A stretch of 64,000 nucleotides of DNA, taken from Bacteroidales bacterium. GTDB taxonomy: Bacteria > Bacteroidota > Bacteroidia > Bacteroidales > JAFGXI01. Location: contig JAFGXI010000002.1 of the NCBI GenBank assembly GCA_016936665.1, forward strand, positions 124,001-188,000. Reading direction: 5' to 3'. The stretch's first letter is position 1, and each line of letters starts with the position of its first letter. Below the pieces are notes generated by a model. It searched no databases. It was not told where the DNA came from and saw only the letters and a program-made list of their open reading frames with translations. Below are positions 1 to 9,796 of this stretch, piece after piece. A program made the position numbers and the translations under genes.

Positions 1-1
1 T

Positions 2-3000
2 TACTGGATAATAGTTTTTTTTATTTTCTCATCGCTGAATTTATGGGCGCAATTAAGTACAAAGCATTATATTCCACCGGTATTCGGTAGAGAAGATTTA
101 GGTTGCCACTACTTGGTTTTGAGCACACCTTCAAGTGTTCCTTTTGATGTTACCATTAAAGATGGGTCTGGAAATTATATTACAACCCAAAATATTTCAA
201 GCTTTAACTCGAGTACCTATTATTTAGGTTGCGATTATTCCACAGGCTTGCTTGTATTAGAGTCGGAACTAAATACTCCGTTAACAGGAAAAGGTTTTAT
301 TTTAGAAGCCAGTGAGCCATTTTATGTGAACTTAAGAATTATTGCAGGCCCACAAGCTGGTTCATTGACCTCAAAAGGTGCAGAAGCCTCCCTAGGCACA
401 GAATTTAGAGCCGGTTTTATGTTTAATAACGATGGACAAGATTGGCGAAAAAGCAACACTATTGGAATTCTAGCAACAGAGGACAATACCCAAGTTTATA
501 TTACCGACATTAGACAGGGTGTGGTTTTCGAGGGCACTACACCCACAGGATTACCTTTAACGTCGTCCGACTATAATATTACACTTAATCAAGGCGAGTC
601 CTTTGTTATTGCTGCTTTTGTTGATAACCCAGATGCAACAGAAAATACAAATGGGATGAACGGCATACATGTTAGCTCGACTAAACCAATTGCCATGAGT
701 ACAGCAACTTGGTTAGGAGGAAATGCATTGCAAGGCGGTTCACCAGGAACAGGACGAGATTTAGGAATTGATGAGATTGTTCCTTATGAACATGTTGGAA
801 ATGAATATGTTATTATAAAAGGAGAGGGGATAGATAATGAACGAGTTATAGTTGTGCCCACCGTAGATGGTACCGAATTGTTTTTAAATGGTAATACATC
901 GCCTATTGCTACAATTGATGCAGGTGATTATTATGTGATAGACAATACTCAATTTTCTTCCAACGATAATTTGTACTTCGAAACAAATTACGATGTATAT
1001 GTTTACCAAATGGCAAATGGAGGAAATGGTGCCACAGACGATAATGAACGTCAAAATGGGCTGAACTTTATTCCTCCTGTGGGTTGTTCTGGAGGAAAGT
1101 CGGTGTTTTTACCTGATGTCGATTTTATAGGTGAAGCACAAATTAATATTATTGCCGATGCTGGCGCAACTGTATATGTCGATGGAACCAACGTTGGGTC
1201 TGGCGATGTCATTACAGGCACATCGAATTATGTAACATACAAATTAAATAATAATTACTCTGGCGACGTGGTTGTTACATCCGACAAGCTCATTCGCGTC
1301 TCTTTAGTAAATCTGAACGGAAACATTGGAGCCGCAGGATATTTTTCCGGCTTTACCAAAGATATTGCCATCAGTACTCAAAGTATAAATTCCGATAATA
1401 TTGCTAAAGAAGGTTGTGTCAATGGTAGCTTTAATTTATTTATAGGCACTCCATCCTCGACTGATACAGAAATAGATTTTACCATTGCAGGTACTGCGAC
1501 CAATGGAATAGATTATGAGTTTATCGACAATTCGGTTGTTATTCCTGCCGGGCAAACCTCAGCATCGATTACAATAGAGGCAATTCAAGATGGTATTTCT
1601 GAGGGGCAAGAAAGTATTATGTTAATTTACGAACCTGAAATTTGTGCTGGTTTAGACACTGCCTATTTATATATAGACGATGCAGACCCTATCCAGTTTA
1701 CTATTGTACCAACTGATTTATCTTGCTATAATGATAATTCAGGTGAAATCTATTTCGATGCTACAGGTGGCACTTTACCTTATAATTTCTATGTGGAAGA
1801 TGAAAGTAATGTAGTAATTAATTCAACCAATAACCCTGTTACAGGTTTGGCAGCAGGAACTTACACGGTGCAAGTGTACGATGTATATGGTTGCAAAGCC
1901 GAAGCTGTTGTTGTGGGTGGTCAGTTCGATGCAGGTACTACTTTTTTGCCGGATGGCAGTGGTGTTACCTATACCAGCGTGCTACCGATTTCAGGTTTTG
2001 GAGTAGGAGAGACAATTACAGACTTGTCTCAGGTACAACAAATCTGCGCAAATATGGAGCATTCTTATATGGGCGATTTGTCAATTAGAATTATTGCGCC
2101 TTCGGGGGAATCTGTAATGTTGAAAAATTTCCCGGGAGGAGGAGCAACGGATCTGGGAGAACCTGTTGCTACAGGCCAAGTCGATGGTAGTGCCGGTTCT
2201 ACAATGACCGACCCCGGAAATGGTTTCGATTATTGTTTTAATGATGCTCCTAATTATGGAACAATGAATTCTGAAGCTGGGAACTATTCGCATACTTATA
2301 TAGATAATTTAGGACATAATTTAACTGATTCCTATTTGCCGGCTGGAGCATATACTTCTGACCAACCATTTAGTAATTTGCTTGGAGCTACCAAAAATGG
2401 TAATTGGACAATAGAAGTTATCGATCATTATGGCTTAGATAATGGGTATATTTTTTATTGGAGTATTTCCTTATTGGGAGAATATCCGGATACGATAGCT
2501 TATATTTCCGAACCTGCAGGTATGAATATCTCTGGTTCTATTGCACAATCTTCTTGTGGAGAAAGTAATGGCGCAATTAACTTAACCGTTAGCGGAGCAA
2601 TTTCCCCTTATTCATTTCAATGGAGCAATGGTGCAACAAGCGAAGATATAGGCGGTATTCCATCAGGTTCATATACAGTTACCGTTACCGATGGTAATGG
2701 CTGTTCACAACAAGAAACTTTTTTACTCAACTCTAACAGCAGCCTTTCAGGAACAGCAATTTCCACAAACAGTATCTGTTTTGGAGGAAACTCTGGAGCA
2801 ATCGATTTAACTGTAACAGGAGGTTCAAGCCCTTATACATATTATTGGGAAACAGGAGCAACAACAGAAGATGTATCTAGTTTAAGTGCAGGTGCATACA
2901 TTGTAACTATTACAGATTCAGAAGGATGTCAAAGAGTTGAAAGTTTTTCTGTAGCTCAAAATCCTCAAATTAGTTTAAGTCAACAAATTATTAATAACGA

Positions 3001-6000
3001 AATTTGCGGTACGTCTAACGGGAGTATCAATATTGAGTGTACAGGTGGTTCTGGTTCTTATGGTTATAATTGGAGTAATGGCTCACATACACAAGATATT
3101 AGTTCGATTTCTGGAGGAGATTACTATCTAACTATAACCGATGCATATGGGTGTCAAGTTAGTTTTGATTTTCTTGTTCAGAATAATGTAAGCAATTGCA
3201 CTAATTACTGTTATACCAATCTTACGGCAACAATAACGGACGATCAGTGCGGAAGTGCACAAGGTGCAATTAATCTTTCAGTAAATGACGCAACTACCCC
3301 CTATAATGTTCAATGGAGCAATGGTGCAACAACAGAAGATATTTCTAACTTGGAGGCAGGAATATATACTATTACAGTTAACGATGCTGCTAATTGCGAA
3401 GTGATAGAAAGTTATATTGTAGGGAATAATACAGGGGGCTTATCAATATCAAATATCCAAACGACCAACGAACTGTGTGGTAATAGCAATGGTGCTATCG
3501 ATATAACAGTTGTTGGTGGTATTTTGCCTTATACTTATTATTGGGACAATGGTGCTACAAACGAAGATATTTCAGGACTTTCTGAAGGAACTTATACGCT
3601 TGAACTTACAGATGCAAACAATTGTAGTTTGACAGAAAATATCACGATTACAAACAACACTGGCACTTTAAGCGCAACTGCTATACTAACGCACGAAATA
3701 TGTAATAACAATTCAGGAAGCATCAATCAAACAGTGACAGGCAACAACGGTGCATTGTCTTATATTTGGAATCAAGGAAGTAGTCAACAAGATATTTCTG
3801 GTTTGTCAGAAGGAACATATACCTGTTCAATTTATGATGCTTCGGGATGTGAATTGATTAAGAATTACACTATTAACAATTTATCAGGAAATATAGCCAT
3901 TGTTAATTCAAATATTGATAATGAAACGTGTAATCAAAACAATGGTCAGATTGACATAGTGGTTTCTGGTGGCGATGGCAACTATAATTATTTGTGGAAC
4001 AACGGAGCGACAACAGAAGATCTTACCGATTTAAACGAAGGTTCGTACAACTTAACCGTGACTGATGGCAATGGCTGCCAAGTGAGTACAGGTTCAATGT
4101 ATGTTTTTAATACTGGAGGAAACCTAGACATTGCCACAGTCTCTACTAACGAAGAAATTTGTTCGAATCATTTAGGAAGTATTGATATCGAAGTAACAGG
4201 TGGTGATGGAACATACACTTACGCATGGAATAATGGGGCAACAAGTCAAGATTTATTTAATATTTCTGCGGGTATTTATTATTTAACGGTGACCGATGTC
4301 AATGGCTGTCAACAGACGCATTCAGAAAGTATAATAAATACATCCGGAACTTTAAATATCGACAATGCAATTGTGAATAACGAATATTGCGGTCAAGCCA
4401 ACGGAGCAATCGATTTAATAATTTCCGGAGGAACTTCGCCAATCAATTACGGTTGGAGTTCAGGGCAAACCACTCAAGATATTGCATCAATCGGAGAAGG
4501 AAATTACAACTGCACGATTACAGACGCTTTCGGGTGTGAACTTATTTATTCGCAAAATGTTTTAAATATTGCGACAGATTTATCGGTTACTCACATAGCC
4601 AGTGCGGAAATTTGTTCCAATATAGAAGGATCTATCGATTTAACTGTTATAGGATCTGCCAGTCCTTTTCAATTTGTATGGAACACAGGTGCAACATCAG
4701 AAGACTTATTTAACATTTCGTCTGGAACGTATTCTTGTGCTATTACAGATGATAATGGATGCACAGTAAACACAGGCTCAATAATTATTAACAATAACGC
4801 AGGTAATCTAACAGTTTCTAGCATCGTGGCTGATGATATTTGCGAGGCTGGAGTTGGTTCGATTAATTTAACGGCTAGCGGAGGAACAGCACCTTATACA
4901 TTTGCTTGGTCTAATGGCGATTCCGATAACAACAATGAAAATTTAACCGCCGGGACTTATTCTTATACCGTATCCGATGTTAACTCTTGCGAATTGATCG
5001 GGCAAAAAACATTGATTAACACCATCGGAGATTTGCAAATTATTTCTCAGTCTGTGGTTAACGAAATGTGTAACGATGCTACAGGAAGTGTCGACATTAC
5101 AGTAGAAGGAGGCACAAGTCCCTATAGCTTTACATGGAGCAATTCTGCTACGACCGAAGACTTAATGGGTTTGAGTGCGGGAACTTATAATTGTACCATT
5201 AGCGATGTTAATGGTTGCGAATTGATAACAAATAACTATAATGTTCAAAATGCCTCAGGCGATTTGTCTGTGAGTTCATCTATCGTTACCAACGAAATTT
5301 GTGGAAATGGCAGTGGCACAATCAATTTAACAGTAAGTGGTACAGCCACACCATTCTTATTTGCTTGGTCTAATGGTGATAACACAGAAGATATAATTAA
5401 TCTAAATGAAGGAATTTATACCTGTACCATTAGCGATATTAATGGTTGCTCTGTTACAATTAGCAAAACAGTTCAAAATACTCCCGGGAATTTATCAATT
5501 TTTGAAGATGATATTCAAGACGAAACTTGTGGGCAATCTAACGGAAGCATAGACGTACTTGTGCTTGGAGGTAATTCTCCATATACTTACTTATGGAGCA
5601 ATGGAGCAAATACTCAAGATATTTCAGGCTTATCAAGTGGGATTTATAATTTATTAGTGAACGATGCGAATGGTTGTAGTCAAGTTTTTTCTGCTGAAAT
5701 TGAAAATATTGGCGAGAATTTAACGATTAGCAATCAAAATATTGTCGATGAGATATGTGGCAATCACCAAGGAAGCATCAGCATCAATGTATTGAACGGT
5801 GCAAGCCCATATTCGTTTGTTTGGTCTAATGGAGCACACACTCAAAACATTTCAAGTTTAACCGAAGGAAACTATAATATTACAATTAGCGACGCCAACG
5901 GCTGTAGTATTAATCAATCCTTCACTATTGATAATAACACTGGCTCGCTGAGCATCGATGGTTTCGATATTAGCGATGAAACATGTGGGCAAGCCAATGG

Positions 6001-8038
6001 TTCTATAGACCTAAGCTATTCAGGAGGAAATGAACCTGTTACAATAAATTGGAGCAATGGCAACTTCGAAGAAGACCTCGAAGATATTTCTGCAGGAAAT
6101 TTTTCGGTTACAGTTACCGATCATTACGGATGCAGTTTGTCCGAATCCGGTACAGTTCAAAATATAACCGGAGGATTTGCTTTTAGCAATGTTAGTTTTG
6201 CTAATTCACTTTGTAGCGATAGTCTTGGCTTTATTGATGTTACAGTTGTTGGTGGAACAACACCTTATAGTTTTGAATGGTCAAATGGAGAATCTACAGA
6301 AGATTTAAGCAATTTAGGTCCGGGAAATTACACACTTACTGTAACCGATGCCAGTGCTTGCCAATTGCTTGTCAGTCAATCAATAGTAAACGAATCTACA
6401 GGTTTAACTATTGTAGGAGCGTATACCGGAAACGATTATTGTTCTTTATTGGAAGGGTTTATTGATTTAAACATCTCCGGTGGTATATTACCTTACAGTT
6501 ATTATTGGTCGAATGGAACAACAAGTCAAGATTTAACGAACATTTCAGTGGGCGATTATTATTGCGTAGTCACAGATAATTCCGGATGTATGGTTGTTTC
6601 TGAAACGTACACTATTACGAACACACCAAGCAGCATGACAGCTTATGCATCCTCAACACCTCAAATTTGTAATACTGGAGGCAGTATCAATTTAACAGTA
6701 TCTGACGGCTTCGAACCTTATTCATTTTTATGGAGTAATACTCAAACTACAGAAGATATAAGTGATTTAATATCTGGCAATTACGATGTAACTATAACCG
6801 ATGCAACAGGATGTGTAAAATATTTTTATACGACAGTTTCGCAATTACCAAATACTCTAAACATTACCAATGCTATTATCGATGACGAATTATGTGGTAA
6901 CGCACAAGGAAGTATCAACATTTCTGTAAGTGGAGGAACACTTCCTTACAATTACGTTTGGGATAATTCGTCGACAACACAAGACCTGAGTGGCCTTTCG
7001 GCAGGGGATTATTATTTAACAATTTCCGATGCAAATGGTTGCGTGTTTCCAGCCTACTTTACAATTGAAAATAATCCGGGCGATTTGAATATCGATACCT
7101 TGATAGCACATCATATCAATTGCAATAACACGTTTGGCTGGATCGATCAAACTTATTCTGGCGGGACAGAACCTGTTAGTATTAATTGGAGCAACTTCGA
7201 AACCGAAGAAGATCCGGAAGATTTGACCACAGGTGTGTATACCGTTACAATAACCGATGCAGATGGTTGTGTAGATATTGCTTCAACAGAAATTTTTAAT
7301 TTCGATAACTTTATAATCGATAATCTAACCATTGTAGACGATACTTGTACAAATTATTTTGGTTCAATCGATTTAACGGTTTCCGGTGGTATGCCTCCGT
7401 TGAGCTTCCTTTGGTCAAATGGTTTTGTTACTGAAGATATCTATAGTTTATCTTCAGATTATTATCAGTGCACCATTACAACAGCCGATGGTTGTGTTTT
7501 AACTACAGGAAATCAATTTGTTAACAATATAGATGGTTTTAGTTTTAATCAATACATCACACATAGTTCTTGTAGCACATGTCCGGATGGCGCTATTGAT
7601 TTAACGGTTATTGGCAATGGCAATTGGTACACCTATTATTGGACAGGTCCAGATGGTTTTATAGCCTCTTCCGAAGATATTAGCGATTTACTTCCGGGTC
7701 AATACAATGTGCATGTGGAAAACGATTTGGGTTGCGATTTAGACACAACATACACCGTCTCGTTTATTAGCAACATATTAGGATTGAGTAATGAAAATAC
7801 GCTTATTGTATATCCTAATCCGGCTAAGCATGCTTTTAACTTGAAGTTTGATCTACAATCGGAGATTAAATACATAGAGCTACAAAATGCCATAGGCCAA
7901 GTTGTAGTAAAAAAAGAAATACAACTAAAGAAAGGCAATATTATCTTCGATATTTCAGGCTTTACTCCGGGAATCTATCAGCTTAAGATAAATACAGAAC
8001 ACGATTTCTATATTGAAAAGCTAATAATTACTGAATAG
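2..8038 (+). CDS. Giant secreted SprB-repeat protein, T9SS type A cargo (5' end outside window)
   Basis: The frame is open from base 2 and begins with the end of a signal peptide (WIIVFFIFSSLNLWAQ), so the true start lies left of the window; the TTG at 113 is only the first in-window candidate. Domains in order, numbered from that TTG: an IgGFc-binding-like region (about 1-400), a Calx-beta-like segment (about 430-525), one lone SprB repeat (about 535-600), a proprotein-convertase P-domain-like segment (about 615-795), then 23 tandem SprB-type repeats (about 814-2540). Each repeat is about 75 residues with the pattern C..xxG(A/S)I(D/N)LTV.GG..PY.(Y/F).WSNG..T(E/Q)DI..L..G.Y..T(V/I)TD..GC. The last 80 residues are a T9SS type A sorting domain (YPNPAKHAF ... 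GIYQLKI). Expected role is a cell-surface adhesin or matrix fibre. It is not called SprB because motility context is absent. A terminator follows 20 nt after the stop. Confidence 0.9.
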   Translation, partial: YWIIVFFIFSSLNLWAQLSTKHYIPPVFGREDLGCHYLVLSTPSSVPFDVTIKDGSGNYITTQNISSFNSSTYYLGCDYSTGLLVLESELNTPLTGKGFILEASEPFYVNLRIIAGPQAGSLTSKGAEASLGTEFRAGFMFNNDGQDWRKSNTIGILATEDNTQVYITDIRQGVVFEGTTPTGLPLTSSDYNITLNQGESFVIAAFVDNPDATENTNGMNGIHVSSTKPIAMSTATWLGGNALQGGSPGTGRDLGIDEIVPYEHVGNEYVIIKGEGIDNERVIVVPTVDGTELFLNGNTSPIATIDAGDYYVIDNTQFSSNDNLYFETNYDVYVYQMANGGNGATDDNERQNGLNFIPPVGCSGGKSVFLPDVDFIGEAQINIIADAGATVYVDGTNVGSGDVITGTSNYVTYKLNNNYSGDVVVTSDKLIRVSLVNLNGNIGAAGYFSGFTKDIAISTQSINSDNIAKEGCVNGSFNLFIGTPSSTDTEIDFTIAGTATNGIDYEFIDNSVVIPAGQTSASITIEAIQDGISEGQESIMLIYEPEICAGLDTAYLYIDDADPIQFTIVPTDLSCYNDNSGEIYFDATGGTLPYNFYVEDESNVVINSTNNPVTGLAAGTYTVQVYDVYGCKAEAVVVGGQFDAGTTFLPDGSGVTYTSVLPISGFGVGETITDLSQVQQICANMEHSYMGDLSIRIIAPSGESVMLKNFPGGGATDLGEPVATGQVDGSAGSTMTDPGNGFDYCFNDAPNYGTMNSEAGNYSHTYIDNLGHNLTDSYLPAGAYTSDQPFSNLLGATKNGNWTIEVIDHYGLDNGYIFYWSISLLGEYPDTIAYISEPAGMNISGSIAQSSCGESNGAINLTVSGAISPYSFQWSNGATSEDIGGIPSGSYTVTVTDGNGCSQQETFLLNSNSSLSGTAISTNSICFGGNSGAIDLTVTGGSSPYTYYWETGATTEDVSSLSAGAYIVTITDSEGCQRVESFSVAQNPQISLSQQIINNEICGTSNGSINIECTGGSGSYGYNWSNGSHTQDISSISGGDYYLTITDAYGCQVSFDFLVQNNVSNCTNYCYTNLTATITDDQCGSAQGAINLSVNDATTPYNVQWSNGATTEDISNLEAGIYTITVNDAANCEVIESYIVGNNTGGLSISNIQTTNELCGNSNGAIDITVVGGILPYTYYWDNGATNEDISGLSEGTYTLELTDANNCSLTENITITNNTGTLSATAILTHEICNNNSGSINQTVTGNNGALSYIWNQGSSQQDISGLSEGTYTCSIYDASGCELIKNYTINNLSGNIAIVNSNIDNETCNQNNGQIDIVVSGGDGNYNYLWNNGATTEDLTDLNEGSYNLTVTDGNGCQVSTGSMYVFNTGGNLDIATVSTNEEICSNHLGSIDIEVTGGDGTYTYAWNNGATSQDLFNISAGIYYLTVTDVNGCQQTHSESIINTSGTLNIDNAIVNNEYCGQANGAIDLIISGGTSPINYGWSSGQTTQDIASIGEGNYNCTITDAFGCELIYSQNVLNIATDLSVTHIASAEICSNIEGSIDLTVIGSASPFQFVWNTGATSEDLFNISSGTYSCAITDDNGCTVNTGSIIINNNAGNLTVSSIVADDICEAGVGSINLTASGGTAPYTFAWSNGDSDNNNENLTAGTYSYTVSDVNSCELIGQKTLINTIGDLQIISQSVVNEMCNDATGSVDITVEGGTSPYSFTWSNSATTEDLMGLSAGTYNCTISDVNGCELITNNYNVQNASGDLSVSSSIVTNEICGNGSGTINLTVSGTATPFLFAWSNGDNTEDIINLNEGIYTCTISDINGCSVTISKTVQNTPGNLSIFEDDIQDETCGQSNGSIDVLVLGGNSPYTYLWSNGANTQDISGLSSGIYNLLVNDANGCSQVFSAEIENIGENLTISNQNIVDEICGNHQGSISINVLNGASPYSFVWSNGAHTQNISSLTEGNYNITISDANGCSINQSFTIDNNTGSLSIDGFDISDETCGQANGSIDLSYSGGNEPVTINWSNGNFEEDLEDISAGNFSVTVTDHYGCSLSESGTVQNITGGFAFSNVSFANSLCSDSLGFIDVTVVGGTTPYSFEWSNGESTEDLSNLGPGNYTLTVTDASACQLLVSQSIVNESTGLTIVGAYTGNDYCSLLEGFIDLNISGGILPYSYYWSNGTTSQDLTNISVGDYYCVVTDNSGCMVVSETYTITNTPSSMTAYASSTPQICNTGGSINLTVSDGFEPYSFLWSNTQTTEDISDLISGNYDVTITDATGCVKYFYTTVSQLPNTLNITNAIIDDELCGNAQGSINISVSGGTLPYNYVWDNSSTTQDLSGLSAGDYYLTISDANGCVFPAYFTIENNPGDLNIDTLIAHHINCNNTFGWIDQTYSGGTEPVSINWSNFETEEDPEDLTTGVYTVTITDADGCVDIASTEIFNFDNFIIDNLTIVDDTCTNYFGSIDLTVSGGMPPLSFLWSNGFVTEDIYSLSSDYYQCTITTADGCVLTTGNQFVNNIDGFSFNQYITHSSCSTCPDGAIDLTVIGNGNWYTYYWTGPDGFIASSEDISDLLPGQYNVHVENDLGCDLDTTYTVSFISNILGLSNENTLIVYPNPAKHAFNLKFDLQSEIKYIELQNAIGQVVVKKEIQLKKGNIIFDISGFTPGIYQLKINTEHDFYIEKLIITE

Positions 8039-8058
8039 TCGGAAAACAAAATAAATAA

Positions 8059-8090
8059 AAAAGCGGACAACATAAAATGGTCCGCTTTTC
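8059..8090. terminator. Bidirectional intrinsic terminator
   Basis: A perfect 10-bp stem (AAAAGCGGAC at 8059-8068 with its complement at 8080-8089) around an 11-nt loop. It has a T-rich run on both strands. It can end the giant SprB-repeat gene from the left and the leftward surface-protein pair (8344-11851) from the right. Confidence 0.85.
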
Positions 8091-8110
8091 TTTTGCAAGC
8101 TATTTAACTT

Positions 8111-8331
8111 TTAGGAATATGAATCTAAAGGAAGATAGTTTTCCAATCTGAAGTTTTCAAAATTTTTCGGATCGACAGATTGTCAGTACCGTGGTTTTTC
8201 TATCATTTACATTTCTGTTCAAATCAATTTCGTATAGTTGATAATAGGGGCGAGAAGGATCGATTATAAATAATATTCAATCTTGCAAATCTAGTTTACA
8301 AAATGGCTTCATTTACAAAGCTTTTGTCATG
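8111..8331 (-). pseudogene. Decayed remnant of a second aminopeptidase C (pepC-like) gene
   Basis: Read on the minus strand, 8206-8331 matches the intact pepC gene at about 12505-12625. The remnant encodes DPSRPYYQLYEIDLNRNV where the intact protein has DPSRPYYQLYEIDLDRNV. It carries an in-frame TGA just upstream (LQD-stop-ILF, against LQDYVLF) and a 1-nt deletion further upstream. The next part, 8111-8190, matches the last 20 or so codons of pepC (intact 12022-12110: VDPKILKILDQKP...). About 400 nt of the gene between the two blocks is missing, as is the whole 5' half including the catalytic Cys. It is non-coding debris of a tandem paralogue and fills nearly all of the 305-nt gap between the flanking genes. 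Confidence 0.85.
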
Positions 8332-8343
8332 TAATCTTTTATC

Positions 8344-9789
8344 TTATTCTTTTATTAAGCGATATGTACTTTTGCCCGATTCGCTTTTAACGTTAAGTAT
8401 ATAAACGCCTTTTGGTAAATCTGAAATGTCTACTTCGAATATTTTTTCTGATTTCATTTTAAAAGGCTCTATCTCTATTCCTAAAGGAAAAAACTTTATC
8501 AATTGTCCCGATAAATTGAAAATTTCGACACTTTGTACTATTTGATTATTTGGTCGGTCGAATTGTGAATTTTCAACTGCTATATGATCGCTAGCAGGAT
8601 TCGGGTATATGTTAAACAATTGATTATCGAGGAAGTTTACTTCAACATTGTCAGAATAATTTATTGCGCCATTATTATCAAGTTCTAACAATCTATAATA
8701 CGAAGTTCCTACGTAAGGATTTCTATCAAATTCTGTATATTCGCTTGTAACATTACTGTTTCCTTTCCCTTTTAATTGTGAAACTAACTCCCATTTTATT
8801 AAATCTGTAGATTTCTGAATTTGATAGAAATTTACGTTAATTTCAGAAGCTGTTTGCCAAAATATTTTTACTTGATTTCCTTCTTTTTTTGCATTAAAAC
8901 TAAGTAATTCTATGGGTAACGGCGTTTCTTTGCTACCAAAAGTAAATAAAGAATTAAAAGTTATACCAGTATATGCATCTCCGTACACATACGTACTATA
9001 AGGATTAAGTTGTGGTGTAATAATATTATTAACAGTGTCAATTGTCATTGATAAATCTGACCAAAATGAAGATGCGTTTTCTTCAATTGATTGATATAAA
9101 ATCATATTAGATTCTATTGGCTGATTAGCATCGAGCTCGGCGTTCCAAAAATTGAATTTCAATGTATTATCAGTGCCGTCTAATTCGTTGATGTTTGGCA
9201 CAATATAATATCTTGCAATGCTTAAATTATCTTCATTGTAATCTATTCCATAGTATTTTAAGTGCCCTCTAATTACTGTTATTTCTCCTAAGTTGTTATC
9301 TGTAGTAATACTTACGCCTATATTTGCTGGATCATAATCAGCAACATTATTAATGACTCTTGTATATTTTATGATGCCAGTATGTATCATTGGATCAGAA
9401 ACTTTTATTCTATGATTTTCAGCTTCGCCATCTATATAACCACTTGATAACAAATCTATTGTATCGTTCTGTAAATCGATATCTCCATTAAGCATTGTTA
9501 ATTGATTTAGAATAGAAATATTTTGATTTAAAACAAGGTCTGAATTCGTTTTATCGACTATAATCTTATAGAACGAACTTATAGAATCGCCCAAAATAAA
9601 TTGATTTTGATTGCCAATAAATTTAATAGTTGAGGCGTCGGAAATAAAAATGCTATTGTTCTCAAAATGAGCATTTGACAATACTATTTTCGAGCTATCT
9701 GATAGTACAATATACCCATTGTTTAAAAGCCCTTGCGAGCACAATAAACCTGGCAAAAAAAACAATATGAATTTTATAATTAATTGCAT
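8344..9789 (-). CDS. Secreted protein with T9SS type A sorting domain
   Basis: 481 residues with a signal peptide (MQLIIKFILFFLPGLLCSQ). The N-terminal half is beta-rich and unrecognised. A fibronectin-like module follows (about 310-395; PLPIELLSFNAKKEG, then WQTASEINVNFYQIQKS and SYYRLLELDNNG). This module commonly precedes the sorting signal in Bacteroidota secreted proteins, and the cargo at 19066-23517 has the same one. The last 80 residues are a type A domain (IYPNPASDHIAVENS ... LPKGVYILNVKS). The start lies 7 nt after the stop of the LamG-like gene at 9797-11851, so the two are probably one transcript ending at the 8059-8090 terminator. Predicted to be exported by T9SS and anchored or released at the cell surface; substrate unknown. 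Confidence 0.8.
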   Translation of the reverse strand: MQLIIKFILFFLPGLLCSQGLLNNGYIVLSDSSKIVLSNAHFENNSIFISDASTIKFIGNQNQFILGDSISSFYKIIVDKTNSDLVLNQNISILNQLTMLNGDIDLQNDTIDLLSSGYIDGEAENHRIKVSDPMIHTGIIKYTRVINNVADYDPANIGVSITTDNNLGEITVIRGHLKYYGIDYNEDNLSIARYYIVPNINELDGTDNTLKFNFWNAELDANQPIESNMILYQSIEENASSFWSDLSMTIDTVNNIITPQLNPYSTYVYGDAYTGITFNSLFTFGSKETPLPIELLSFNAKKEGNQVKIFWQTASEINVNFYQIQKSTDLIKWELVSQLKGKGNSNVTSEYTEFDRNPYVGTSYYRLLELDNNGAINYSDNVEVNFLDNQLFNIYPNPASDHIAVENSQFDRPNNQIVQSVEIFNLSGQLIKFFPLGIEIEPFKMKSEKIFEVDISDLPKGVYILNVKSESGKSTYRLIKE

Positions 9790-9796
9790 ATCAATA

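Noticed and set aside
2552..7730. Regular ~225-nt repetition that might be taken for a CRISPR or satellite array
   Set aside because: The period lies fully in one reading frame and the repeats are protein-level SprB units; there are no short identical repeats with unique spacers.
2..8038. Calling the giant protein SprB (gliding adhesin)
   Set aside because: SprB-type repeats are widespread in T9SS cargos; it has a type A CTD and no sprF or gliding genes nearby.
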